Source of the DNA: Pacificibacter marinus
GTDB lineage: Bacteria; Pseudomonadota; Alphaproteobacteria; Rhodobacterales; Rhodobacteraceae
Length of the DNA: 64,000 bases
Direction: 5' to 3'
Assembly: GCF_900109555.1 (NCBI RefSeq)
Contig: NZ_FNZV01000001.1
Span: 496,001-560,000 of the forward strand
In this document: positions 55,383-64,000 of the stretch, in pieces
Layout of the letters: each line of letters begins with the position of its first letter
Position numbering within the stretch: position 1 is the stretch's first letter
Translations under genes and position numbers: made by a program
Notes under the pieces: generated by a model
What the model saw: only the letters and a program-made list of their open reading frames with translations
The model's database searches: none
Told to the model about the DNA's origin: nothing

Positions 55383-56210
55383 ATGTCGCACCCTCAATTC
55401 AGCGCAAACTCTGCGCCTCAGACGCCAAATGCATCCGTGCCTATTGGTAAAGCACATCACTCCAAGCCACAAACGGCGTGGACCGTGCGTCGTACCCGTG
55501 CACAGCAACGTACTGTGATCCCGACACGCACCTATGACATGATGTGGCTGGCACCCAATGGGGATATTATGGACCTGCGCACAAAGGCCCCCGCCGTTTC
55601 AGTGTTTGAAGACGCCTTTAGCGCCTTTGCACGCGGCGCTTTGATTCCTACAAAGCGGGGACCTGTTGCAATCGAAGATGTATTGCCAGGCGACCACATT
55701 GAAACCGTTGGTGGGGATGTTCTGCCAATCAAGTGGATCGGTTCTATGCAGCTGGATGCAACGGGTATCCGCAAGCGTGGCGCCGCGCCCGAATGCCTAT
55801 ATCGATTGATGGCAGATAGTTTCGGCTATGGTCGCCCTGCGCCTGATTTACTTTTAGGCCAAGGCGCACGCTATTTGCATCACACCCATGCACTTAAATC
55901 TTTTTTGGGCACACCTGAGGCTTTGGCGCCTGTGTCCAGCTTGGTGGATGGGCAATCGGTGGTCAAAGTAACGCCCATATCATCTGTGCGCACCTATCAC
56001 ATCTGCTTGCCACAACACCGCGTGATCCGCGTCAACGGCGTGGAATTGGAAACATATCATCCCGGCACATCTGCATCTGGGCAACTGCTCGGCGGACTGC
56101 GTGACACTTTTATGGAACTCTTTCCACATCTGTCCGAGCTTGGGGATTTTGGCGCAATGATCCATCCGCGTTTGTCAGCAAGAGATTTGTTGGCGCTCAA
56201 TACAGCTTAA
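55383..56210 (+). CDS. Hint-domain protein lacking the nucleophile cysteine
   Basis: A 275-residue protein with a Hint_2 (hedgehog/intein) domain from about residue 75: GALIPTKRGPVAIEDVLPGDHIETVGG, PIKWIGS, then HHTHALKSFLG and a final YHICLPQHRVIRVNGVELETYHPG. At the position where Hint domains have Cys/Ser 1, the sequence reads SAFARGALI, so the usual nucleophile is absent and self-cleavage is unlikely. The N terminus is Pro/Thr-rich with a WTVRRTRAQQR segment and has no signal peptide. GGAG precedes the ATG. Role unknown; roseobacters carry several such genes. Confidence 0.85.
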   Translation: MSHPQFSANSAPQTPNASVPIGKAHHSKPQTAWTVRRTRAQQRTVIPTRTYDMMWLAPNGDIMDLRTKAPAVSVFEDAFSAFARGALIPTKRGPVAIEDVLPGDHIETVGGDVLPIKWIGSMQLDATGIRKRGAAPECLYRLMADSFGYGRPAPDLLLGQGARYLHHTHALKSFLGTPEALAPVSSLVDGQSVVKVTPISSVRTYHICLPQHRVIRVNGVELETYHPGTSASGQLLGGLRDTFMELFPHLSELGDFGAMIHPRLSARDLLALNTA

Positions 56211-56291
56211 ATCCGCGAGTTAGAGACACGCCATAAAAAACAGCCCTCCTGTTTTCAGGGGGCCGCTTTATTCAAGCTGCCAGATGTTAAT

Positions 56292-56792
56292 CTAAGCGCG
56301 CTGCGCCAAGCGTGCTTCAAGCACATCAAATGGCACACCCGGTTCATCTTTGGCACCGCGGATCACAAGTGATGTTTTCACGCTGGCCACATTGGGCGTC
56401 GACAAAAGCTGTGAAGTCAAAAAAGTCTGGAACGTTGATAGGTCGGGGGCAACACATTTAAGGATAAAGTCCACCTCACCGTTGAGCATGTGACACTCGC
56501 GGACCAGCGGCCATTCGCAGCACTTAGCCTCAAAAGCCGACAGATCAATCTCGGCTTGGCTTTGCAGCCCAACCATCGCAAAAACCTGAACTTCAAAGTT
56601 CAATGCGCGCGCATCCACCACGGCATGATAGCCCGTGATATAGCCAGCCTCTTCCAAAGTACGCACACGGCGCAGGCAAGGCGGCGCGGAAATTCCGACT
56701 CGTTTGGCCAATTCAACGTTTGTCATGCGCCCATCGGCCTGCAATTCGGCCAAAATCTTGCGGTCGATTTCATCAAGTTTATGGACGGGCAT
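56292..56792 (-). CDS. Lrp/AsnC family transcriptional regulator
   Basis: A 166-residue feast-famine regulator. The N-terminal HTH is LDEIDRKILAELQADGRMTNVELAKRVGISAPPCLRRVRTLEEAGYI, and the RAM ligand-binding domain follows with GEVDFILKCVAPDL and VKTSLVIRG. GGAG lies six bases before the ATG. It is divergent from trxB, and the two share a ~270-base intergenic region, so it may regulate trxB and itself. The ligand is probably an amino acid. Confidence 0.93.
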   Translation of the reverse strand: MPVHKLDEIDRKILAELQADGRMTNVELAKRVGISAPPCLRRVRTLEEAGYITGYHAVVDARALNFEVQVFAMVGLQSQAEIDLSAFEAKCCEWPLVRECHMLNGEVDFILKCVAPDLSTFQTFLTSQLLSTPNVASVKTSLVIRGAKDEPGVPFDVLEARLAQRA

Positions 56793-57061
56793 TCAAATCT
56801 CCAGATATTGGGCAAACGACGCAATATTTTTGAAACAACTAAAAACACCCCTTTGGGCGCAATGATGTGTCTCATTTAGCGACGATAAATTCAAGAACAT
56901 TCCACAGCGCAACCCCAAAGGATCAAAAGAGCGTCCATAAAAACGACAACATATACATGAGAGGTTTAGATAGATGGCCTTTTAAAGCGCCTTGGGGTTT
57001 GCGTGCGCGGAGTGGCGTGTCTATATCGAGATTAACGCAAGAACAATGACAAGAGGCCAAT

Positions 57062-58006
57062 ATGTCTGAGACAAAACACACAAAAGTTCTGATCATTGGA
57101 TCTGGCCCTGCGGGCTACACGGCAGGCGTCTATGCTGCGCGCGCGATGCTGTCCCCTCTGCTGGTGCAAGGCATCGAACCCGGCGGGCAATTGACCACCA
57201 CCACAGAAGTGGAAAACTGGCCCGGCGAAAAAGAAATCCAAGGTCCGCAGTTGATGGTCAACATGCAAGAACACGCGGCGGCCATGGGATGCGAAATCAA
57301 GCAAGATATCATCACCAGCCTTGATACGACCAAGCGACCATTTACGGCCATGGGCGACAGCGGCACAACTTACACTGCAGATGCGGTGATTTTGGCGACA
57401 GGCGCGCGGGCCAAATGGCTTGGCCTTGAGTCGGAAGAAGCGTTCAAAGGCTTTGGTGTCTCTGCCTGTGCCACCTGTGACGGGTTCTTTTACCGCGGCA
57501 TGGAAATCGTTGTGATCGGTGGCGGCAACACAGCCGTTGAAGAAGCGCTGTTCTTGACCAACTTTGCCTCGAAAGTGACGCTTGTACACCGTCGCGACAG
57601 CCTGCGCTGTGAAAAAATCCTAGAGAACCGCTTGTTCAAGAATGAAAAGATCGAAGTGCTTTGGGATCACCAGCTCGACGAAGTATTTGGCGACGAAGCG
57701 CCCATGCGCGGCGTCAACGGCGTTCGCGTGAAGCATGTCAAAACCGGCGAGATCAAAGAAATTCCTGCCAAAGGCGTGTTTATTGCGATTGGCCATGCCC
57801 CAGCCAGCGAATTGGTGTCTGACGTGTTGGAAACACACAACGGCGGCTATGTCAAAGTAACCCCCGGAACAACACACACATCGATCCCCGGTATTTTTGC
57901 TGCTGGCGATTTGACTGACCACACATACCGCCAAGCTGTGACCTCTGCGGGCATGGGCTGTATGGCCGCGCTAGACGCTGAGCGTTTCTTGGCAGAACAA
58001 GAGTAG
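57062..58006 (+). CDS. trxB: Thioredoxin-disulfide reductase
   Basis: A 314-residue flavoenzyme that reduces thioredoxin with NADPH. FAD-binding [16 protein letters not shown], the redox-active ACATCDGFF (Cys about residues 136 and 139), NADPH-binding [14 protein letters not shown] with a following HRRDSLR, and the C-terminal [24 protein letters not shown] are all present. AGAGG precedes the ATG. It is divergent from an Lrp-type gene, a conserved pairing in the group. Confidence 0.97.
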   Translation: MSETKHTKVLIIGSGPAGYTAGVYAARAMLSPLLVQGIEPGGQLTTTTEVENWPGEKEIQGPQLMVNMQEHAAAMGCEIKQDIITSLDTTKRPFTAMGDSGTTYTADAVILATGARAKWLGLESEEAFKGFGVSACATCDGFFYRGMEIVVIGGGNTAVEEALFLTNFASKVTLVHRRDSLRCEKILENRLFKNEKIEVLWDHQLDEVFGDEAPMRGVNGVRVKHVKTGEIKEIPAKGVFIAIGHAPASELVSDVLETHNGGYVKVTPGTTHTSIPGIFAAGDLTDHTYRQAVTSAGMGCMAALDAERFLAEQE

Positions 58007-58035
58007 CCAAAGCGCGGTAACGGTAAACCTTGCGC

Positions 58036-58059
58036 AACTGCCCCTTTTCGGGGGCAGTT
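58036..58059 (+). terminator. Hairpin after trxB
   Basis: AACTGCCCC / GGGGCAGTT stem with a short loop, 29 bases past the trxB stop. No T run follows (AAATG), so it may be a 3'-end stabiliser rather than an intrinsic terminator. Confidence 0.5.
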
Positions 58060-58161
58060 AAATGTCAGCACAGACGCTGGCAACGGTGCGCATCAGGTGA
58101 CGATGAAACTCGACAACATGGGACTTATCGCGGGCATCCAAGCCGCATTCACCTCAGCCAT

Positions 58162-58195
58162 AAAAACGCCCCGATCATTTGGTCGGGGCGTTTTT
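58162..58195. terminator. Strong bidirectional terminator
   Basis: Perfect 13-bp stem AAAAACGCCCCGA / TCGGGGCGTTTTT with an 8-base loop, between trxB and the DUF1150 gene. Confidence 0.93.
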
Positions 58196-58225
58196 ATGCA
58201 TTCAACGTTTTTTAACGGAAGTGTA

Positions 58226-58453
58226 TTAATGTACGTTCACGGGCGAAAAATCATGCTCACGCGCAAGCGCAAAGGCCAGTTTGCGATCAGCGACAAGCGC
58301 CATACGGTCGCCGTCTGAATTGTGGACAGCAAAAAGGCGTTCTATATCGCCAGCTTTTTCGCGCAACTCATCAGGCAGATCCGCAACAAGTACAGGGCGA
58401 ACATAAACGATTTTGGCATCCGCGTTCGGGATATTATCGTAGTTAGCATCCAT
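58226..58453 (-). CDS. DUF1150 family protein
   Basis: A 75-residue alphaproteobacterial protein of the DUF1150 family: VYVRPVLVADLPDELRE, then LFAVHNSDGDRMALVADRKLAFALAREHDFSPVNVH, the conserved end. It follows the Hsp20 gene by five bases on the same strand, a common pairing that suggests a stress link. Function unknown. Confidence 0.92.
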   Translation of the reverse strand: MDANYDNIPNADAKIVYVRPVLVADLPDELREKAGDIERLFAVHNSDGDRMALVADRKLAFALAREHDFSPVNVH

Positions 58454-58458
58454 TGGGA

Positions 58459-58872
58459 TTATCCCTTTTTTATTTCTATGGTTTCAACAACACTGTCAGG
58501 CGTAGCGCGCGACAGATCAATGTGTAGCAATCCGTTTTCCATTGTGGCCCCAGCCACATCAACGCCATCCGCAATCACAAAAGAGCGTTGGAATTGTCGT
58601 GCAGCGATTCCGCGATGCAAAAATGATCGCCCTTCACTGTCATCGTCTTGACGCCCACGGATCACCAAATGACGGTTTTCAAGCGTGATCGACAAATTAT
58701 CTTCGGAAAACCCAGCCGCAGCCAAGGTAATTCTGTAAGCGTTATCAGATGTTTGCTCTATATTATACGGAGGGTATCCACCGGAATCCGCCTTTGCAGT
58801 GCGCTCAACCAGCCGTTCTAATTGATCAAATCCAAGTAGAAATGGATGCGATCCAAAACTTATTTTTGTCAT
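58459..58872 (-). CDS. Small heat-shock protein, Hsp20 family
   Basis: A 137-residue cytosolic holdase chaperone of the IbpA type. The N-terminal HPFLLGFDQLERLVER segment is followed by YPPYNIEQTSDNAYRITLAAAGFSEDNLSITLE, the alpha-crystallin domain with an LHRGIAARQFQRSFVIADGVDV segment and ENGLLHIDLSR. ATG 58872 has AAAGGG upstream; a GTG six bases before is an alternative. It is followed by the DUF1150 gene. I see no convincing RpoH promoter or ROSE-type thermometer in the short leader. Confidence 0.93.
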   Translation of the reverse strand: MTKISFGSHPFLLGFDQLERLVERTAKADSGGYPPYNIEQTSDNAYRITLAAAGFSEDNLSITLENRHLVIRGRQDDDSEGRSFLHRGIAARQFQRSFVIADGVDVAGATMENGLLHIDLSRATPDSVVETIEIKKG

Positions 58873-59047
58873 GAACACGCCCTTTCAAAGCAAGCGACAG
58901 TGCAGATTTGGCCCCAAACTTGGCGGCTTCTTTAACAATATGGGGATTACTGCGCAGGCTTCAAGTGATGGTCCGCAACGCTTTGATAATTGGTGTTTTG
59001 CGCGTAGGATACACACAACACCAAACCCTGAGTCGAATGATCTACAT

Positions 59048-59266
59048 ATGAACACCTCCTCCCGCCTGGACCTCAAAGAAGTACTGCGCATCGAATTGGC
59101 TGTGCTAAAGCGCGAACACGGCGATTTGGATGAGGCGATCGATGCAATTCAAGCCAAACCCATGCCTGACGCTCTGCGGTTACAACGCATGAAACGGCAA
59201 AAATTGTCGCTCAAAGATCGTATTGCCCAGATCGAAGACCAAATCACCCCAGACATCATAGCTTAG
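59048..59266 (+). CDS. YdcH family protein (DUF465)
   Basis: A 72-residue coiled-coil protein with the DUF465 pattern: LAVLKREHGDLDEAIDAIQ, then LRLQRMKRQKLSLKDRIAQIEDQI. Small cytosolic proteins of this family have no assigned role. I chose ATG 59048 because homologues begin here; a longer in-frame start reaches back over the divergent hsp20 promoter and has no family resemblance. It lies 88 bases before purE on the same strand. Confidence 0.88.
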   Translation: MNTSSRLDLKEVLRIELAVLKREHGDLDEAIDAIQAKPMPDALRLQRMKRQKLSLKDRIAQIEDQITPDIIA

Positions 59267-59353
59267 ATGCGAAATTAAATCTGCACTTTATTGCGCCCAC
59301 CCGCAGGCCCGCTATAGTGCCCATTCTCAAACGGCCCCAATGAGGACAGCATC

Positions 59354-59839
59354 GTGAGCGTCAAAGTCGGTATTATAATGGGCAGCCAATCTGATTGGCC
59401 AACCATGAAACTTGCAGCTAATATTTTGGATGAACTTGGCATCGCATATGAGACCAAAATCGTCTCAGCGCATCGCACCCCTGACCGCCTTTGGGCCTAT
59501 GGCAAAACAGCGGCAGAACGCGGTCTGAAAGTCATTATTGCTGGTGCCGGCGGCGCGGCGCATCTGCCCGGTATGATGGCATCAAAAACCCGCGTACCAG
59601 TTGTCGGCGTGCCTGTGCAAACACGCGCCTTGTCTGGTGTGGATAGCCTGTATTCCATCGTGCAAATGCCCAAAGGATTCCCCGTTGCCACAATGGCGAT
59701 TGGCGAAGCTGGGGCAGCAAATGCAGGTCTCATGGCCGCAGGTATTTTGGCCACGTCAGATGATGCATTAGCGGAACGCTTGGACGCATGGCGTGATGCT
59801 TTAGCTGCCTCAATTCCAGACGAGCCCACCGATGATTGA
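59354..59839 (+). CDS. purE: N5-carboxyaminoimidazole ribonucleotide mutase
   Basis: A 161-residue class I PurE that converts N5-CAIR to CAIR in purine synthesis. The signature [13 protein letters not shown] opens the protein, followed by [10 protein letters not shown] (catalytic His) and [26 protein letters not shown]. The start is GTG at 59354, after GAGGA. It overlaps purK by eight bases, so the two are translationally coupled. Confidence 0.97.
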   Translation: MSVKVGIIMGSQSDWPTMKLAANILDELGIAYETKIVSAHRTPDRLWAYGKTAAERGLKVIIAGAGGAAHLPGMMASKTRVPVVGVPVQTRALSGVDSLYSIVQMPKGFPVATMAIGEAGAANAGLMAAGILATSDDALAERLDAWRDALAASIPDEPTDD

Positions 59840-60905
59840 TGTTCTTGCCCCCAATGCCACGATTGGCATCTTAGGTGGTGGTCAATTGGGCCGCATGCTG
59901 TCTGTTGCCGCCTCTCGTTTAGGCTTTAAAACCCATATTTTTGAACCAGCGGCCAACCCGCCAGCGGGCCATGTGGCGGATGTCATCACGACAGCATCTT
60001 ACGAAGATGAAATCGCGCTCAAAGCCTTTGCTGCCTCGGTCGATGTAATCACTTATGAATTCGAAAATGTTCCCACATCCGCCCTTGATTTACTGGAATC
60101 CATCAAACCTATTCGACCAAATCGTCGTGCCTTAGCGGTATCGCAAGATCGGATCACCGAAAAAAAGTTTCTTGTTGATCTTGGTCTGACTGTTGCACCA
60201 TTTGCAGCCGTGGACACGGCCGCAGACTTGGATAAAGCTCTGTCAGATATTGGTGCCCCCGCCATCTTAAAAACCCGCCGTTTTGGGTATGATGGCAAAG
60301 GCCAAGCGCGCATTATGGATGCCGCAGAGGCCCCCAAAGCCATCGCAGATGTGGCAGGCGCCCCAAGCGTCTTGGAAGGCTTCGTCGATTTCACACATGA
60401 GGTCTCTGTGATTGCAGCCCGCGGCCAAGCAGGCGATGTGTCTTGCTTTGACCCAGGCGAAAATGTCCATACCAACGGTATTTTGCACACCACCACCGTG
60501 CCTGCCACGTTGACAGGCGCGCAACGGATGGATGCAGTGCTTTTGGCAGCAAAAATTCTGAACGAGCTCGAATACGTTGGCGTCATGGGCGTGGAATTAT
60601 TCGTGACAAAACAAGGTCTTGTGGTCAATGAAATTGCCCCCCGTGTGCACAATTCAGGACACTGGACGCAAAATGGCTGCATTATAGACCAGTTCGAACA
60701 ACACATCCGCGCCGTGGCAGGATGGCCTTTGGGCGACGGAAAACGGCATTCAAATGTCGAAATGCTCAACCTGATAGGCAATGATGTGGACCGTATTCCA
60801 GAGTTCGCCAAAGACGGGTCTGTCGCGATCCATATGTATGGCAAAGCTGACGTAAAACCGGGCCGCAAAATGGGCCATGTGAACAAAATCACAGGCGCAG
60901 CCTAA
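59832..60905 (+). CDS. purK: N5-carboxyaminoimidazole ribonucleotide synthase
   Basis: A 357-residue ATP-grasp enzyme that makes N5-CAIR from AIR, ATP and bicarbonate, feeding Pur[17 protein letters not shown] is the N-terminal motif; [35 protein letters not shown] and a final KMGHVNKIT follow in the expected order. Its stop is three bases from the converging DMT exporter gene, with no visible terminator between them. Confidence 0.97.
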   Translation: MIDVLAPNATIGILGGGQLGRMLSVAASRLGFKTHIFEPAANPPAGHVADVITTASYEDEIALKAFAASVDVITYEFENVPTSALDLLESIKPIRPNRRALAVSQDRITEKKFLVDLGLTVAPFAAVDTAADLDKALSDIGAPAILKTRRFGYDGKGQARIMDAAEAPKAIADVAGAPSVLEGFVDFTHEVSVIAARGQAGDVSCFDPGENVHTNGILHTTTVPATLTGAQRMDAVLLAAKILNELEYVGVMGVELFVTKQGLVVNEIAPRVHNSGHWTQNGCIIDQFEQHIRAVAGWPLGDGKRHSNVEMLNLIGNDVDRIPEFAKDGSVAIHMYGKADVKPGRKMGHVNKITGAA

Positions 60906-60909
60906 ATAG

Positions 60910-61737
60910 TCAGGGTCGGCGTAGCATTGAAACGCCGATCCCACCCAACACCAAAACGCTGGCAATCACAAATTTGAACGTGATGCCTTCGCCTAGAAAA
61001 ACAAAGCCCCCCAACATTGCCAAAACCGGTACTGACAGTTGCGCCACGCCGGCGCGGCTGGCGCCAAGTTGCGGTAAAACCCGATACCACAAGGCATAGC
61101 CGAACCCAGATGTCACAACGCCTGCGACTATGGCAAGCACCGCCCCCATGCCCGTGAGCGCTCCTTGCGTGAGCAGCCAAACAATGCCCGTCGGGATGGT
61201 GGACAAGGCGAAATTGAGTGCTGTGTCGGCCAAAGGATCACGAGCGCGGCGACCGATCAAAGAGTAAATTCCCCAGCCTACCCCTGCAGAAATCATCGCA
61301 AAGACAGCAAAAGCGGGGAACTGCGCAGTCGCGTCAGGCCATAGCAAAAAGACCAATCCTCCAAGCGCCAGCATTCCGCCAAGCCAACGCTGCACAGGCA
61401 CAGGTTCTTTCAAGAAAAGTGCGCCAGCAAACATTGATATTTGCACACTGCCAAATAAAATCAGCGCGCCTGCGCCAGACGGCAAAGACAGATAAGCCAA
61501 TGAAAACCCAAGCATATAGACAGTCAATGCAAGGGACGACGGTACGCGCGTTGGCAGTTTAAGCGGCAAAACACTGCCACGCAGATACACCAACACAAGT
61601 AACGCCAAAGCGCCTGACATCACACGCAAAGCGGCAAAAGCAAACGGATCTGACGCGCCTGTCAACGCAACGCGAGTCAAAACAGAATTGGCGGCAAATG
61701 CCACCATTGCAAGGATCGTCAGCCAAAGCAGTCTCAT
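60910..61737 (-). CDS. EamA/DMT family transporter
   Basis: A 275-residue inner-membrane protein with ten hydrophobic helices in two EamA repeats, the layout of small-molecule exporters (RhaT/YdcZ-like). The first repeat begins MRLLWLTILAMVAFAANSVLTR; the junction FAVFAMISAGVGWGIYSLIGRRA starts the second. I chose ATG 61737 because it begins the first helix; 41 upstream residues look untranslated. Substrate unknown, possibly an amino acid or a metabolite. Confidence 0.9.
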   Translation of the reverse strand: MRLLWLTILAMVAFAANSVLTRVALTGASDPFAFAALRVMSGALALLVLVYLRGSVLPLKLPTRVPSSLALTVYMLGFSLAYLSLPSGAGALILFGSVQISMFAGALFLKEPVPVQRWLGGMLALGGLVFLLWPDATAQFPAFAVFAMISAGVGWGIYSLIGRRARDPLADTALNFALSTIPTGIVWLLTQGALTGMGAVLAIVAGVVTSGFGYALWYRVLPQLGASRAGVAQLSVPVLAMLGGFVFLGEGITFKFVIASVLVLGGIGVSMLRRP

Positions 61738-61950
61738 ACACAATCCAATGCAAAAGCGTTTATTTTGGACAGCATAGGCTGGCTTTAAAGAAAGAGCAGT
61801 CGTGAAAGCACCATCTCGCAAGAATGTGAGCATCTGGTCACATTCCTTTGATGCACACAATGTATCTTATGCCAGATATACATTTAGCACGAGATAAAGA
61901 GGTAAAACGACAGCGCCCCCTGCAGGACATCTCACTGAAATGACTATTAA

Positions 61951-62457
61951 TTATACTGCCGTTGTCACGACATCATTGAATGGCACAAATGATTCAGGAT
62001 ATTGTAAAGTATGTTTCGATAAACCTGTTTTAGGGGCGATGGGATACAGCGATGTCAAAGCTTGCGCAAATGGCAGTGATAGGTTTTTCACTGCTGATTG
62101 GGAAAAGCCCATTTGAGCAAAATAAGCTGGGTCTCCGACCACGACCACGGCGGGTGCTTTTGCACGGCGCGCATCATCCATACCGCGACGAACCAAGTCA
62201 CGTCCAATACCTTTTCTGCGAGAATTAGACGACACCACAAGCACAGACAAAACCCACCAATCGGCAGGGTTGATCATTTTCGCGCAACACAAATATCCAA
62301 CAATTTGATCTTCATCGAATGCGATCCGTTCCATCGCGACCATTTGTGTCTCGCGCAGATTTAAAACTGTACGGTACATTTGTGAACTGCCGCATTCACT
62401 GTCCAAAAAAATAGACAGCGCAAGATTATCAGAGAGAGCGAGAGGGCGAAGATTCAT
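61951..62457 (-). CDS. GNAT family N-acetyltransferase
   Basis: A 168-residue acetyl-CoA-dependent acetyltransferase. The core is VLSVLVVSSNSRRKGIGRDLVRRGM (acetyl-CoA pyrophosphate loop, about residues 80-105), followed by VVVVGDPAYFAQMGFSQSA, which places it among the small-molecule or protein GNATs of the YhbS type. ATG 62457 has TGGA in front. AT-richer than average. The acceptor is unknown; it stands alone between the DMT exporter and groL. Confidence 0.88.
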   Translation of the reverse strand: MNLRPLALSDNLALSIFLDSECGSSQMYRTVLNLRETQMVAMERIAFDEDQIVGYLCCAKMINPADWWVLSVLVVSSNSRRKGIGRDLVRRGMDDARRAKAPAVVVVGDPAYFAQMGFSQSAVKNLSLPFAQALTSLYPIAPKTGLSKHTLQYPESFVPFNDVVTTAV

Positions 62458-62597
62458 ATATAAATTCCATCGACTAATTACCCTACTGATCCCGCTTTGC
62501 AAAAACGCCACAAGACAAAATTCACCAAGATCGTGATTAACGAAAGATTAATGACGTGCAGGCTGAATTCTTATGCACATCCCTTAAAAACGCAAAA

Positions 62598-62624
62598 ACG
62601 GGGGGCGCAATATGCACCCCCCGT
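62598..62624 (-). terminator. Terminator after groL
   Basis: ACGGGGGG / CCCCCCGT stem with a smaller GC/GC tip, read on the minus strand into TTTTT, 30 bases past the groL stop. Confidence 0.88.
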
Positions 62625-62653
62625 CTAATAGTGTCAGTCAGATGACCGGCTGA

Positions 62654-64000
<1,347 letters not shown>

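Noticed and set aside
58097-58318. 73-residue frame after trxB
   Set aside because: It passes through a strong terminator stem and then runs antisense to the DUF1150 gene.

Overview
This is 64 kb of bacterial chromosome, almost certainly from an alphaproteobacterium of the Rhodobacteraceae (roseobacter lineage). The evidence is gcrA (an alphaproteobacterial cell-cycle regulator), small families typical of the group (DUF1150, DUF1467, YdcH, UbiK), MidA (NDUFAF7-like) behind lgt, an Lrp-type gene divergent from trxB, and methylmalonyl-CoA accessory genes. Base composition is moderate, with AT-richer patches at a few accessory genes. I see no rRNA, tRNA, CRISPR array, transposase or phage structural gene. 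The window cuts glyA at its left end (5' part missing) and groL at its right end (5' part missing).

Layout. 1-2.6 kb: glyA, an esterase and small membrane proteins. 2.7-7.4 kb: an accessory patch with a compound hairpin repeat, a DUF3800 gene behind an unusually structured leader, lepA, and a 430-residue orphan. 7.5-11.7 kb: an exported protein, DUF4336, a CobB sirtuin, a copper chaperone pair, rpmB and a secreted beta-sandwich protein. 11.7-18.1 kb: DUF1330, meaB, hrpB, gnd and a Nudix hydrolase. 18.3-25.6 kb: pit phosphate transporter, argF-argD, an MscS channel, a serine protease and an ABC-2 permease. 25.9-32.1 kb: gcrA, an ABC ATPase/permease pair, YceI, a cytochrome b561-YceI fusion and rimO. 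32.2-33.3 kb: an isolated SIR2-like gene. 33.4-41.5 kb: mostly small housekeeping or conserved proteins, a response regulator and aspS. 41.9-49 kb: carB, a DEAD-box helicase, an HTH protein and tdk. 48.4-51.7 kb: a leftward run of a D-2-hydroxyacid dehydrogenase, csaA, proC, ybjN and ubiK. 51.9-54.6 kb: lgt-midA-pgeF. 54.9-56.2 kb: a 50-residue protein and a Hint-domain protein. 56.3-64 kb: lrp/trxB, DUF1150-hsp20, ydcH, purE-purK, a DMT exporter, a GNAT enzyme and groL.

Most of the window is ordinary core genome: arginine and pyrimidine precursors (argF, argD, carB), proline (proC), purines (purE-purK), one-carbon metabolism (glyA), propionate handling (meaB, mce), translation (lepA, rpmB, rimO, aspS) and envelope maturation (lgt, pgeF). 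The most unusual stretches are the DUF3800 leader, whose arms can form either a terminator or a nested antiterminator; the stand-alone SIR2-like gene, which carries a palindrome and a 13-base match to the repeat beside the DUF3800 gene; the orphan protein after lepA; and the Hint-domain locus with its small upstream gene.
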